DNA from: Calycina herbarum
Lineage: Eukaryota; Ascomycota; Leotiomycetes; Helotiales; Pezizellaceae
Length of the DNA: 64,000 bases
Assembly: GCA_001414485.1 (NCBI GenBank)
Contig: LLEY01000008.1
Location: forward strand, 124,001-188,000
Direction: 5' to 3'
Part shown: positions 20,983 to 33,345 of the stretch, one piece after another
Layout: the number at the start of each line of letters is the position of its first letter
Position numbering within the stretch: the first letter of the stretch is position 1
The notes under the pieces: model-generated
What the model saw: the letters and a program-made list of their open reading frames with translations, nothing else
Told to the model about the DNA's origin: nothing
Database searches by the model: none
Translations under genes and position numbers: made by a program

Positions 20983-21858
20983 TCAATACCAATATGAACG
21001 CTTGTTCTTCCGCACGCCTTTCCGTCCGTTGAAGACAGCTCCCCGGTAGGTTCCCTTCCGGATAGCTTCCTGCTTCAATCGTTCGGCGCGGATCAGACTC
21101 GTCTCAAGGTTCTTCGCCCTTTTTTTATGCAAGATCTCAAAGACTTCGAACTCCTCAGCAAGAATCTTCCCCTCCCAATTCAATCGTAGAACAAGATGTT
21201 GGAGCATCTTGTTACGAGTGACCCGCATCCCACATCGGCAGGAACACTCGTATACAGCTCGTCGGCCGGCCTGCGATGAAGCTTGTTGGAAGAGCTCTGC
21301 TACCGTGCAGGTTGTAGATTCTGCTTCAACCTCATCGAATCCGTCCAAGATACCGGCTGCAATCCATCGGTCGACGGCGTGCTGGCGAAGACGAGCTAGA
21401 GCAAGGCGCTTTCCACAACCGCAAGTGCAAGTCCGACCCTGCACTACCTTTGACCGACTTGGTTTTGACTCTCTAGTCTCTGTTAGCCGTTGAAGCTCAG
21501 GTACTGGAGCATTTTCTGGGCTTCGGCTTGGGCTTTGTCTGGCATATGGAAAACTATTCCAACCTATTGATTGAGGGATTTGAGGGCGCTCGTGTGGTTC
21601 TAGAGCTTCGGCCTCTGGGTAGAAGTCAGAATCAACTTCCATGTTTCCAGAGCTTGGAAATAATGGAATACTAGGTTCCACACAGCTTTCAGGGTCGGGG
21701 TAAGTTGGAATTACCTCATACTCTAACTCCATATCCATAAGCTGAAACTCAGTCTGGTAATATGGATCAGGATATGAAGTTTGGTCCTGAGCCTGGAAAG
21801 TCATATCCTCAGAAGGATAAGCCAAAAAGCGGGGATCGATAAATTGATATTGACTCAT
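20983..21858 (-). CDS. Orphan protein with duplicated CxCxCG motif
   Basis: A 291-residue intronless protein. The N-terminal half (1-120) is acidic and disordered, rich in Tyr, Pro, Glu and Ser. The C-terminal half has two matching cysteine units: CTCGCGKRLALARLRQH (about residues 143-159) and CSCRCGMRVTRNKMLQH (about 206-222). Each is C-x-C-x-C-G followed by a basic helix and an invariant QH, as expected for a small metal-binding fold. The tail is Lys/Arg-rich (KKRAKNLE ... RKGVRKNKRSY), compatible with nucleic-acid binding. Whether it is a host gene or derived from a transposon protein cannot be decided here. The ATG at 21858 is followed by MSQYQFIDPRF. Confidence 0.65.
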   Translation of the reverse strand: MSQYQFIDPRFLAYPSEDMTFQAQDQTSYPDPYYQTEFQLMDMELEYEVIPTYPDPESCVEPSIPLFPSSGNMEVDSDFYPEAEALEPHERPQIPQSIGWNSFPYARQSPSRSPENAPVPELQRLTETRESKPSRSKVVQGRTCTCGCGKRLALARLRQHAVDRWIAAGILDGFDEVEAESTTCTVAELFQQASSQAGRRAVYECSCRCGMRVTRNKMLQHLVLRLNWEGKILAEEFEVFEILHKKRAKNLETSLIRAERLKQEAIRKGTYRGAVFNGRKGVRKNKRSYWY

Positions 21859-22253
21859 GTTTCTAACTGTTGAAAATGTTAGTTTTGCTATTCGAATGGA
21901 GAGATGATATCAAGATGGATGGTAAGAAGCTGGATGTGCCTGGAGGGGACTTCCAGAGAGTACCTGTGGTGAAAATTATAGAGAGACAATGATGTTGTTT
22001 CCCTCCTTTCATTGGCTTCGTGAAAGAAAAGCAGCTTTACGCCTATCGTGCTCTCCCGGTCTTGTCCCCTCTGTTCTCTCACTGAAAGGAGACTTCTTTC
22101 AGTTCACTCCCCTTGTTCCCCTCTTTCAAAAGCAACAACTCAGTGTCTTCAACGCCTACAAATTCCCTTCCACCCCCATCTTCCCTCCCCAATCTTCCCG
22201 GAGTAAGCAAAAACCTCTCAACAGCCGTACTAACAAAAATCCCAGAATCCAAA

Positions 22254-22487
22254 ATGTGTCAAATCGTAACAAGAGTCGACGAGAAGTACGAGCACCAACT
22301 AACATTCGTACTACCCTGTAAGGACCACTTGGTATGCGGCCCATCTACTGACAGTGAAGATGCTGTCCTAGTTACATCTGAGCAACTCGAGGCTTTCTTT
22401 AAGCAACTTGAGAAGGAGGAGCCCCGGAAGCGAGATATTTTGAGATCGAAACTTCGGGGCTTGAAGGATGCCTTCTGCCGGATGTGA
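22254..22487 (+). CDS. Small orphan protein, 77 residues
   Basis: Starts at ATG 22254 in good context (tccaaaATGtg) although the frame is open further upstream. The sequence begins MCQIVTRVDEKYEHQLTFVL, followed by CKDHLVCGPS, an acidic stretch, and a Lys/Arg-rich helix (EKEEPRKRDILRSKLRG). Four Cys and a His in the first half and at the end could bind a metal. No family recognised. The CT-rich sequence before the ATG looks like a fungal 5' leader. It is divergent from the CxCxCG gene, with about 395 bp between starts. Confidence 0.45.
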   Translation: MCQIVTRVDEKYEHQLTFVLPCKDHLVCGPSTDSEDAVLVTSEQLEAFFKQLEKEEPRKRDILRSKLRGLKDAFCRM

Positions 22488-23681
22488 GCGACAGGTTAAG
22501 CCTGATGGATGAAGCAGGTAGGGAATTTGAGAGTAAGTAATGAGTGAATGAGTGATCTAGATATCGCTTAATTTTCTGGTCAGCTAGTACTGACTGAACG
22601 CTAAGCGGTATGCTCAAGATCACCATAATCACCTTAACTAAAAGGAATTGAAAAAAAAACAACGTCTGTCCCTATGTAAGATAACTATATATGCCATACC
22701 AAGAAGCAATGTAAACTAAAATCAAGCGAAGTGAAACCATTCAAAACCAAAACATTAAAGAAATACCAACAGGCAGTCTCATTCCCTAGAAAACAATGAC
22801 TGTGCCGCCTGAAACCCCCTCAAACGGCAATCCACTAATACCCCGTAATGCCCTGTAAGATACCCCAGAGCTTCTAATTCGTCACCTCCCTGTAAAAGGC
22901 GCCGACACCTTGAAGCCACAGGCGCGAACGAACCTGTAGAAAAAACATCGGAGCTCTGATTTACAGGGAGGTCTATTGAAATCTAGCGGTCGCTCAGCTT
23001 CAGGGCATCACAACAGCTTATAAGCCTAAAGTCTTCATACTTCCAATAGCGTCCTCTAGAGTAAGAAAGATCAAGAAATCGAGTCCTCCATTTCCCAATA
23101 CCGCTTCGTATCCCGCACACGTAGACTACTCTTGTGAATAGACGTAAAAGTAAGAAAAGCTCTCTACTAGGTAAGAACGAGGAGCACAACGATGACTTGT
23201 CGCTAGTGCTACTACGCCTAATAAATGTGATCTTGCACTGTCGAATCACTTCAACCACACTCCATCGAAAAGCAAAAACGCTGCAGTGGGCCCGCCAGCT
23301 CAGTAAAAAAAACCAAACACCGAGAACAAGACAAGAACAGCAAGTTGAGAATTTAGTGATTAAACAATAACAAGGACTTCTAAATTGATTCTCTCGCCAT
23401 CCCACGAGCATCTGCTAGCAACCAGCCCTCTGATCTACCCTCATATCCCGTTACAGCGTTAAATTTCGAAAGAACCCCCCTGATCATCAAAAATAATACA
23501 CGAACTCCTCGGGTTATGCAAATAACTATCCCAAATCGAAGTGGAAAACGCTAGCCCGATGTGCAAGTTTTACAGTCCCCATCCCAGATTGAATACTACC
23601 ATTTATTGTATAACGCCAACCAGACCAATGCCATATATCCGTGAGCCCATTACTTCCTTTGTATCATGTCCAACCCGGCTC
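22488..23681. other. Gene-free stretch
   Basis: Short open frames on both strands, none with a motif or consistent extension. Nothing I can support. Confidence 0.35.
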
Positions 23682-24208
23682 TCACAGACGAACGTACACA
23701 TCTACGCATGGTAATCGCCATTCCCTTCGCCCCAGAAGGCTTCGTAGCCATTCTACGCCAATTCCGGTCCATTCCGTCTTCGTTGCTAATTGTCGCTTTG
23801 CCTCCTCCAAGGCTGTTCCTGCTAAGGCAAAAGCGGTATTGTTTAATGCACCTGCGTATATTCCGACTTGATCCAGTGTTTGATTAGACATGGCGGATGA
23901 GTTGACCAAGTCTGAGGAGAGGGTTGAGGCCGGCCCCCTGGGTTCGAACCAGTTACTGCTGAAGTCGAAGAAGCAGTGATCCGACCAGTGGCAGGAGGAG
24001 GCAAAGAGTATCATGAGAAGAAAGGAGCAGTATACACATGGTCGATTCAGGAAGTAGGTGCAGACGAAAAAGAGGAAGATAAATATGGGCGAGGCATTCG
24101 TGGGGATAAATAGGAGGGGCAGCCAGCTGGAGAATAAGTCAGCGTCAAGCGGCAGAACGGATGAAGGATGGAGGGGTTAGAACAAGCGTACCTCCTTAAA
24201 CAAAACAT
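23682..24208 (-). CDS. Small fungal membrane protein
   Basis: Two exons: 24208-24192 (17 bp) and 24126-23682, giving 153 residues; the intron runs GTACGC to CTCCAG and keeps the frame. The protein begins MFCLRSWLPLLFIPTNASPI and has two hydrophobic helices (LPLLFIP with PIFIFLFFVCTYFL, and CSFLLMILFASSCHW), a Cys/His/Trp motif (SSCHWSDHCFFDF), and a soluble tail with LALAGTALEEAKRQLA-like helix and basic end. The tail places the C-terminus as a short globular piece. No named family. It shares a divergent promoter of about 740 bp with the EDC4-like gene. Confidence 0.65.
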
Positions 24209-24946
24209 GCTGCACTCTAATAGTTTCGTTTCCTTTTATTCCAGGTTCGCACAGCGTTTCTGATGCCGAGGGGTGACGGTCATCAGGGACGGCGGCTCGA
24301 GCAGACGACGGTTGCTGCGGCTCTTGTTCAGCTGGTCCAGGACACAAGCGTCGTTTTCTTCGGAGTCGGGGAATATGGTATTGGAACGTTGTACTCGAGG
24401 AGAGGAAGAATCGCCAGAGCAGAGCAGAGGGTGACGGGGTGACAGAACGACGGATACGACGTGAGAGGTAAGAGAACGGGATGGAGGTCGATGTGAGGCA
24501 AGATCAGCCTTTGAGCGCTGGGCCTTCACAGATTCACCTATAAAGGCGGCACGAGATAATTGGTATAATTGGGTTGCCGCTTTTACATGAGGCTAGGAGA
24601 ACAGGCCTCCCGGCGAACCTTGCTTAAAATTCGACAAGCTCTTGTGCACTCGTGCTTTTCTCCTCCGCAACTTGAACTCCACCCACATCTACAATACAAT
24701 ACACCTTCCTCCCATCTCGTCACCTTCAAATCTCTCCCGACACTTGTTTCCCATCGCCGGTCTCTTCGCTCTCGAGCAAGAGTGGTCACGGCTGTGCGAT
24801 TCTCGTCTCCCCCGCCTTCCACTCCCTCCTCTCGACCCACCTTCAATTCACGTCACGTCGCAAACAATTCTTCCCATTTTGAATTCTCATTCGATTCATC
24901 GCAAACGTTCCATCTGCGCCTTCGGTGCGCTTCGATTCTTGCCACT

Positions 24947-27900
24947 ATGTCTGGATTCCCTGGCGCTCCGGGCGAGAGCAATGGCTTAGACTCGCTCTTT
25001 GCTCAACTTCGCTCCCAGCAGAACAAACAGCCGGTCGCCCTCGAGCCCAGTTACAGTTACTACCCACCTAATAACGCCTTTTTTGGCCAACAACCATCAC
25101 CAGCTCAACACCAACAACACCCAGCCCATGGCTATCACCAACCTCAAGTCTCCTCACCTCTCCCTACACCTCCCGCGCACAATCAACAGCCTCATCATTC
25201 TTCCACCATCATGAGTCCTGCCGCGACCCCTCAGGCGCGTATTCCTGCCGCCGCGGGAGCACCATCCAATGCGGATCGAACCTCGAGCTTGTTGAATCTT
25301 CTCAAGTTCAGTCAACCTTCCGGTGGATCTGCCGGTCAACCACCGCCTATCGGCACGCCATTGCCTCCATCCCGAGAGCCCTCCATGAACTTTGGTGCTT
25401 CAGATGTTCATGGTCAAGTTAGCACATCTGTTCCTCGGGCAGGTTCTGATCTTCTGGCTGCTTTGATGGCAGGATCTCAACCCCGCGCAGCCCAAGAGCC
25501 CAGTGTCAAGGCGGCATCAATTGCGCCGACACCGCAAAATGCATTTACCAATTCGGCTACTTCGCCACCTCCCGACACTCAAGCATACCTCTTGCAACTG
25601 TTGAACCAACCAAAACCATCCCAGTCAGAAGTCACCCCAAGAATGAAGCCAGCCAAGATTTTGACCCCACCAAGCAAGGCTAGTTCTTCAGATGAGGTAG
25701 AGGAAATCACACACGCTTTGGAGGATGCCTCTCTTAGCATGAGCATGGAAAGCGCTGCAACGGATGGATTTGGAAAGGAGAACAAGGAGCCTGCAAAGAA
25801 CAGCCAGGGCCTATTCACATACGTCAATCCATTTGATCAGTTGGCTGCGTCCTCGCCACGTAACCGCACACCAAAGGCTACTAGCGCTGGTCCAATTTCC
25901 TCCAACTCTCCAGCTCCGGCGATTCAAATCTTGAAGAAGCCCCGTCATCAAGATTCACCAGATAACAAGCGCAAGTTGGATGAGAGAAGCACAATCTCAA
26001 GCCCTGCTCACACCAAGCGAAAGATCGAGTCTCCACAAAAGTCACCTACCCCACAGGCGGATGAACGCTCTGCACTTGAGGCACTCATTGGCATCGGTGC
26101 ATCAGGCAAGGGAGTCTCTGGCCAGAAAGAATCCGTCCAGGATGCTCTCAGCGAGGTTGGAAACAAGGCCGACAAGCAAGCTCAAGAGGCAATTGTGCGC
26201 GCTGAGCGTGAAGAAAGCCAGGCATCAATTGAGCAAGACTTGAGAGATTTGCTCGCAGCCAAGAGCGACGCTGACTTCAAGCATCAAGCTGAGACAACTG
26301 CCCAAGCTATCAAAGAAGAGCTCGAGAAGGAGGAGAATAGCGGTGCCCTTGATGGACTACCTGTTCCTGTTGCGGAGGCTGTCAAAGAAATTATTGACGA
26401 TACCGCCCAAGGACATATCGCTGATAGCTGGGAAAGTGCTGATGCCGAAGTCGAGACCCTTTCCAAGGCTGACGAGGATATTGTTGTTCCAGTGTACAAC
26501 TTCCCAATGAAACCATGGATTTCAATCTCCATCAAAGCTACCGAAGAACCCCGCCCTACATTCCGTGAGCCGTCTGTTCTGGATATCGCTCGCCTGAAGA
26601 AGGAATTCGATCAGGTTGATCGTACTCTTGTAACTGCTTCTGGTACTTTTATCGTCTATGGTATGTCAAAGAACGGAGGTGTTCGTATCATCAGACAAGA
26701 AGATGGCCAAGATGCTAGGATCTTCACCGAGACTCAGGATCGAATTTTCAGTGTTGTCACTTCATCTTCTCCAGTAGACTTGAAAGAATCAGTCATCGCC
26801 ACTGGAATCAGCGGCACTGTCTATTGGGTACTCATCAAGGATGGAGAAGGCGATCATCTTGACGACTCTATGCCAGAGATGTACGGCTTTGCTCTTCCTC
26901 CTGTTCCCGCTCAGGACAACGAAACTTCTGGTGGTGTATTGAAGACCAGAGCTAGAAAGAGTTCGGCTCACCCCGACTTTTTCGGTGTCGGTCGTGGAAA
27001 GTTCATTCACGTCATCTTCCCACCTGTCATCTTGAAGCAATCTTTCCTGAAAAAAGGAAAAGATCGCGTTGTTGATACAGACAAATATCTCAATCACCTC
27101 TCACTTAAGATCAACACTGGCAAGGCTGGTAAGGACTTTACTTTCAGTGAAGACGACTCGACGATTGTATCTCTTGACAAGGCTGGCAGAGTCAAGTTTT
27201 GGGATATCCGTGGCCTTACCAAAAACAATGGTTCTCAATCAGAACACATCGAGATCAAGGATCCTCTCATCACGTTCACAACTACGCCCGCAAACGAGAA
27301 ATCTTGGCCAACCTCGGTACTCTTCGTCGACAAACTCCGACCTTACCAGAAGGGGGGAGCCTTGAGATATATGATTATCGGTATGAAGCAAAATCACACT
27401 CTTCAATTGTGGGATCTTGCGTTGCAAAAGCCTGTCCAAGAGATCCACCTTCCTCATATCAAGGAGTCGGACGCCGTTTGCAGTGTAGTTTACCATGCTG
27501 CCACTGGAATGATTATTGTTGGTCACCCAACTCGCAATTCAATCTATTTCCTCCACTTGTCAGCACCAAAGTACAACCTTTCCAAGACTGTCACCCAAGC
27601 GGACTACATGGAAAAGATTGTTGCTAGCGACCCCTCTGTTCTCAAGCCTGACGCTACTGCCGTCATCAGCGGAATGCGCGAGTACTCGTTTGCAGATAAA
27701 GGAATACTCAGAAGTCTCGATATCTTGCAACAAACCACCAATACTTCTCCTGAGGGCGAGGCTCCAACTATGTTTGAGCTCTATTGCATGCATTCCCGAG
27801 GCGTTACTTGCCTTCTTATCAAGCAGGCGGATCTTGGATGGACTTCGGATAACAAGGTTATCAACCCATGCACAACACCTGAAGCTGATGGAATCATCTC

Positions 27901-29693
27901 TATTGAGAATCTCAAGGAACTTGCTGTACCATTGACTCCTGCACCGGAGGTCTCTGAACCTGCTGCTCCGTCCGTCCCCACGCACATCGTTCCTCGACCA
28001 GCAGCAAAGGAGACAGCCTCCTCCAAGGAAACCCCTAAGAAGGCAGTCGTTGCGGAACCTAGCTCAGCCAGTAAGGCGGAAGAAAAGAAGGAGTCTGCCG
28101 TCAACGGTGGTTTGGCCTCAACTGGTCCTGGTGAAAAGTCCGAGAAGAAGAAGCGCAGAAAGGCCAACAGCTCTTCTGAGCCTACCGCTGGACCAAGCTC
28201 TGCATCTCAATCCGAAAAGCCCAAGGCCGTTGTACTCGATCCTTCGTCTCATTCCCGAAATGGAAACGTCTCGAAGGCGAACAACAACTCGAGAGCCCAG
28301 GCCCAAGATCTCAGCGACTCGACTTTGAAGGGTATCGAGAATCGTGTCTCTGGCGAAATGAAGAAGACATTTACCGACTCTCTCGATTCCTTGTATAAGA
28401 ACATCAAGGATGATAGACGCACACAAGACGCCGTATCGGAAGCCAAGCAAGACGCCATGCTTCGACTCGTCTCCAGCACACTATCCGATAACATCGAGGC
28501 AACTCTTGGTCGCATTGTTCAAACCAGCATCCAGAAATCGGTACTACCAGCCATTTCAGATGTTACAACCAAGGCAGTCAGTGAGCAGCTTGGTTCCAGA
28601 TTGAGCGCCCACATTGCACAAATTGTTCCTCAAGAGCTGCAAAAGACATTGCCTGATTCAATTGGTAGAGCTTTGCAGCAACCACAGCTTTTGAAGCTCA
28701 TGTCTGAATCTCTCGCTCAGAGCGTGGCATTCCAGGTTGAAGAACAATTTTCCAACATCCTCCAAGGTGTCATTACTCCAGCCTTTACCAACCTCGCTCT
28801 TCAGGCATCCCAAAAGATTGTTGGTGATGTTCAGCGTGAGGCTGCCGAGCAGATTCATGTATTTGAACGTCAACGACACGAGGACAGTGTAAAGATTGAA
28901 CAGCTTACACAACTCGTGACTGGCTTGACCGAAACAGTCTCTTCCATGGCTGCCGCGCAATCCGAGTTCCAGGGCCAATTCTTGAGATTACAAAAGCAAG
29001 CTGCCGTTGATAGACGGGGCATGTCTCGCCAAACAGATGAGTCTGTTGTATCGGTCGATAGCCCCCACCCCTCCAATGCATTAGCACCAATCGAGCCAAC
29101 ACCCGAACGAACACCGGAAGAGCAGGAGTACTATGAAATGCTTGAAAGTATTCAGGAGGCCATGGAATCTGGCGAGTATGAGAAGGCGGTCATTCAATGG
29201 CTGCAAACCAAGCGGGAGCAGGAGTTCTTTGCTAGGTTCTTCTCTCAAATCAACCCAGATTTCACACGCGAATTAAGCCCATTGATGCTACTCTCTCTGG
29301 GTGCGATTATCACTGCCACTTTGGAGGACCAGTATCTCAATGCACGCATTGCCTGGATGGACATGATTTTGTCTACTTTCCAGGGTAAACTAAATGCTGG
29401 CGAATTGGTAAGCTAACAACTCAATGCCCCCCCCTCACTTCATGTACTGACCTTCAAATTAGGACGATCAAGCTCGCAATCTCATTCCAAAGCTCATGGG
29501 AATCTACATTCAGCGTGTAGAGCACCTCTTCATGCGCGTCAACAACGTTTCACCCCATGACCCTTACTTGAAGCGACTTTCAATGTTGATCAATGCGGCA
29601 AACCGAATCCTGGAAGGCGGTCGAAGCAACATCCGTAGCCGGGAAGCTAGCATCTCTAGTTCCATGATGGGCGGTGGTCGATATTACCAGTGA
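24947..29693 (+). CDS. EDC4/Ge-1-like mRNA decapping scaffold
   Basis: Two exons, 24947-29407 and 29463-29693 (intron GTAAGC..TTAG, 55 bp), give 1563 residues. Proteins of this class hold the Dcp1-Dcp2 decapping complex in P-bodies. The N-terminus is low complexity (Gln, Pro, His, Ser; MSGFPGAPGESNGLDSLFAQ). A beta-propeller of the WD40 type spans about residues 515-940, with units such as DSTIVSLDKAGRVKFWDIRG and NHTLQLWDLALQKPVQEIHL. Then come a disordered Lys/Ser region, a long coiled coil (about 1100-1380) and a helical C-terminal domain (EEYEMLES-like start, ending SSSMMGGGRYYQ) typical of Ge-1. The frame is open 126 codons upstream to 24569, with ATG at 24587, but that part is CT-rich and leader-like, so I chose 24947. 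Confidence 0.85.
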
Positions 29694-32090
29694 ACTTCTC
29701 AAGTCGTCACCAAAGCCCACCTACATTGATATAGCACTCTATCCCGAAAGGGACTTGGCATATCGCCCTTCCTTTTGAATTTGCGGATTTACACGATTCT
29801 GCAAAGTTCAATGGAAAAACCCAAGATCGGATTTCCTATTGGCTCGAGACGCTGGAATGCTCTCGATATGGCCAACTGGGAATCGGCTCGCATTAACACA
29901 CTTGTACTGACATATGTGGCAAAAAATTTCCTTTCGTTCTTTTTCTTCAATTCTCTCTTTTTTTTTCGCGATATGGAGGAAGAAAGCCTGGCCATCTGTT
30001 CTCATTATTACGGGTCGTTTTGTGCCTACGATATGAAGGATCAGTGAAGTTCGATCATTTTTCCCCCTCTTTACATTAACAAATGATAATTCCTCAAGGG
30101 TGGAATCGGTTATTGATGTGTGTACGAAGGCGTGGCTAGCGGAGAAGGGATATGGTTACCATCACAAATATTTGCATCGTACTGCAATTTTTTTTACGCA
30201 CAGGGAACGTCGCTGTATGGGCGGGTTCGAGACGTGAAAAGCTCTGTACTCATAGGGAAAGCAATAATACAATGAAGTTGATATTGCGGAATTATTTTGA
30301 TTGTCTAAGATTGTTTTCGTGATTTGTCTTATTAACCTTGACGTCGATTTCTCTGAGACATCTGTGGTTCGCACAAATCTGTGATCAGTGTAGCAAATAG
30401 GTAGAGTAGAGTGGAGTAGTAAGCGCTAGTCTACCTTGCTAAAGCCCATACTCTACTTTGCCTAGAATACTCGGAGTGTCACTTGTAGTTGAAGTCTCAC
30501 GCGCCTTGACAAATTAGATAGTGGGCATCTATGCTTTTTGAATTAATGAAATCTAATAATAATACAAGGTACATGTACATTCTCCCTAATGCTTCCTCCC
30601 TGGTCGAACTGAGAACTCTAAGCGAGTGTTTTCCTTAAACGCCATCCTAGAACCTGTTCTTTCTTTTGATAAAGCGAGGTAGTTGAGATGTAGTGGTTTA
30701 ACGGAATGGTGGTCCGCATTTCTTTCCCTTTCCTGAGAAGTTGTTGACGGTTTGATGGGTTGCCATTGTGTCTCTTTGTTGCTTCCGAGAGTGTTTATGT
30801 TTTATGGAAGAGATGCAGGAGAGTATTGTCAACTTGGACTGTAGAGATGGAAGCTGAGATGGGAGTTGGAAAGTTGATTCCTTGGGGTGCTGTGCTGGGT
30901 TGTTAGGGCTGGTTATATACTTGGATGGTGGCGGAAGGAGGTAAAGAAGTTGGTGTGTTCCCAAAATATTACTTCAGGTGTAAATGACGAGCCAATTGTG
31001 GCGTCTTTCATTGTCTTTTGGGATTCTCCATTGGTTGGGAAGTCGTTAGGTGGCGTTTTGAAATATTGGATGGGTGTGGAGGGACAAAGAAGTGAAAAGC
31101 CAGGGGGAGTAAAAGACTTCGGTGGAGCTAGTGCTTTGTCTGGAAGGATTTCCTGGGATGAGATGGAGGGTTACTTTAGTAGTGTAGGGATCATACGGTG
31201 TTCTTTTATGGCGGTGAAAGAGTCGAGGGCGAGTTTATATCATGCTCTTGGAACGAAGGTTTAAAATTGGAAGCGTATGAGTTCATAGCTTTGCCATCTC
31301 GGTGATCCCGACTTCCATGATGTCGTTTTCTATCAAAGGGTGAGCTCAGCATTGGTAAATAGATCAATTACTATCTCTGTGATCCCGGTTTGGAGGAATA
31401 CTCATGACACTTCTAAATTCTAAACTGTTACACGAAAGATCAAAGAAATACGTAAACCCCCACGAAGCCAAGTCTTGGATCGATATATATGGTCACATTT
31501 TCCCTCTTTCTTTGAAATCAAACCGTGGATGTTCCGAGGAGGACCCGGGGTTTTGCCTATGCAGAAGGTGTTCTCCGCTTTCGGTGAATACCCGTTTGAC
31601 TTCCTCTGCTTTGCCTTCATTCTCGTTTTTAAAATAAAAAAAAAGAAAGTGGCGATGGTGCGCTATTACTAAGTTCAGCTTTTGGTTTGAACCCCGAAAG
31701 TTGAGGAGAAAAAAATGGAATGAATGGCAAGAAGGAATGTCTGTAATATCTATAACATCTCATATTTCAGTTGAGACAATTACGAGAATATTGGTATTCA
31801 GTTACACTCATAGATCATGAGTTCTTCTGAGAAGGAAGGAGCGACGTGCAGTTACTTACCCCGCGTGGATCCCCGTACACCCACTTTCCCCCGACCAATC
31901 AAACTCAATGAATACATTCTTAAAACCGAACAATTACCAACTACAATAGATGATCTGATACGTACGTAAAGAACCACTTACAACAGAACAGAACTCATAA
32001 ATACCCTCTCATCGTTGCGGATATATTCATCTGCAACATCTCATTCATCCCTACCCCGCATCAGACAAACCCCTACAAAAATCCAACACC
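29694..32090. other. Intergenic region
   Basis: The left part is the probable 3' untranslated region of the EDC4-like gene. Frames at 29.8-30.4 and 30.9-31.7 kb show no motif. A short Kozak-like minus-strand frame at 30698-30766 is listed separately. The last 100 bp before 32091 look like a pyrimidine- and CA-rich leader for the next gene. Confidence 0.35.
30698..30766 (-). CDS. Possible 22-residue micropeptide
   Basis: The frame begins in good context (gacacaATGgc) and reads MATHQTVNNFSGKGKK, then CGPPFR. A CA/CT-rich leader-like stretch precedes it and TATA-like sequence (TATAACCAG) lies about 150 bp upstream. It could instead be chance or the first exon of an unseen gene. Confidence 0.25.
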   Translation of the reverse strand: MATHQTVNNFSGKGKKCGPPFR

Positions 32091-32738
32091 ATGTCTTTCC
32101 AATACGCAAACTTCCCTGACGGTGCCACTCTCCCAACAGCAGATTCTTCAGGCTCCTTCACTATCAAAGCCGGGTTTCCAACAGACGTCTGGAGAAAACC
32201 AACACACACGAGTACACACGACGCTTTCAATGCTCCGATCGTCTATAAATCCATCCCCATCTCCAAATTTAAATCCGCCCGCGTGACGGCAACCGGAAAA
32301 TGGACAACCCTCTACGACCAAGGTGGTCTAATCCTCGTCTTCCCATCCACAAAATCCCGACCTACAAACGAAAAACGCTGGGTCAAAACAGGAATTGAAT
32401 TTTATCAGGGAAGACCGATGATGAGTACTGTTGCTGCGGATCTGTATGCTGATTGGAGTTTGCTTCCGCTAAGAGCTGAGGATGAGGAGAAGGGGACGAT
32501 GACTGTGGAGGTTGAGAGGGAGGAGGAGAAGGATGGGAGTTATGGAAGTGTTTTGAGGATTTTACTGGTGGGTAGGGATGGGAAGAGTGTTCCTATTCGA
32601 GAGGTTACTTGGGCTTTTCATGATTTGGATGAGAGTGAGGAAATGTGGGTTGGCATGCTTGTTGCGAAGCCTACGGAGAGTGAGAGTAAGGAGTTGGAAG
32701 TTAAATTGGAGGGGTTTGAGATTAAATTGAGGGATTGA
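32091..32738 (+). CDS. DUF1349-type protein
   Basis: An intronless 215-residue protein. Motifs fit the DUF1349 family, a concanavalin-like beta sandwich of unknown biochemical role found in bacteria and fungi: DVWRKP near residue 34, the core YDQGGLILVFPS (near 78), KTGIEFYQGRPMMSTVAAD (near 101), a Trp-bearing ADWSLLPL segment, and REVTWAF near 173 before the last strand. Length agrees with the family (about 200). No signal peptide, so intracellular. The ATG has a good context (acaccATGtc). Preceded by a leader-like CA-rich stretch. Confidence 0.8.
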   Translation: MSFQYANFPDGATLPTADSSGSFTIKAGFPTDVWRKPTHTSTHDAFNAPIVYKSIPISKFKSARVTATGKWTTLYDQGGLILVFPSTKSRPTNEKRWVKTGIEFYQGRPMMSTVAADLYADWSLLPLRAEDEEKGTMTVEVEREEEKDGSYGSVLRILLVGRDGKSVPIREVTWAFHDLDESEEMWVGMLVAKPTESESKELEVKLEGFEIKLRD

Positions 32739-32997
32739 TTTGTCGTTGAAAATTGGAACCTGGATGGGCATATCCTGGCGTGGAAACTTTGGAATGAAGC
32801 TAGGATGGAAAAGCAAGATGTATCGAATGACTCAATGAACTCGCTAGTCGTTTCACTGCGTTTTGAAGCTTTGTTGGCCAATCTTCTTCAACGTATGAAA
32901 GTAAAAAGATGGTATAGATGACTACAAGTTTTCAAACTTGCGAACGAGCAAGAGGCACTACAAAAGTAAAACCAATATCGCATACCCTAAAAATATA

Positions 32998-33345
32998 TCA
33001 AAGCACGGCAACCACCTTCCTCGCCGAAACCCCCTTCCTCATAATTTGAACAGCACTCTGCAAACTCTCCAACCCTTTCCCCACAACCATCGCCTCAGGA
33101 GCCGGAATATACGACCCTGCCTTCAGTCCCACTGGCCAAGGAATCCTCCCAAATAGCTTTCCCAACAAAATCATCCCTACAAGAAGGAGCGAAAACCTTC
33201 TTCATCGTAGCACCCTCCGGGCGCTCAGGGAATCCCCAAATTACAGTCGCCACACACTTAACGCTCTTGATCTTCTGGATCACCTCAAGTATAGGTGTCC
33301 AAGCAGCAGCTCCAATAGCATCAAAAGCATCAAAAGCACCAACTG
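32998..33345 (-). pseudogene. Relic of a zinc-type (MDR) oxidoreductase
   Basis: Only the C-terminal third of a quinone-reductase-like alcohol dehydrogenase is recognisable. One frame reads AFDAIGAAAWTPILEVIQKI then FPERPEGATMKKVFAPSC and DDFVGKAIWED; the following part, GLKAGSYIPAPEAMVVGKG and then MRKGVSARKVVAVL, is in a different frame, so a frameshift lies near 33140. The nucleotide-binding and catalytic domains that should precede it on the higher-coordinate side are not recognisable; the ORF there is unrelated. Hence a truncated, frameshifted remnant. Confidence 0.65.

Noticed and set aside
24236..24529. 97-residue minus-strand frame in the divergent promoter
   Set aside because: Arg/Ser-rich text typical of reverse-read leader sequence; the real minus-strand gene starts at 24208 by splice evidence.
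30887..31264. 125-residue plus-strand frame
   Set aside because: Composition (many Gly, Trp) and lack of motifs suggest the reverse of a CT-rich leader on the other strand.
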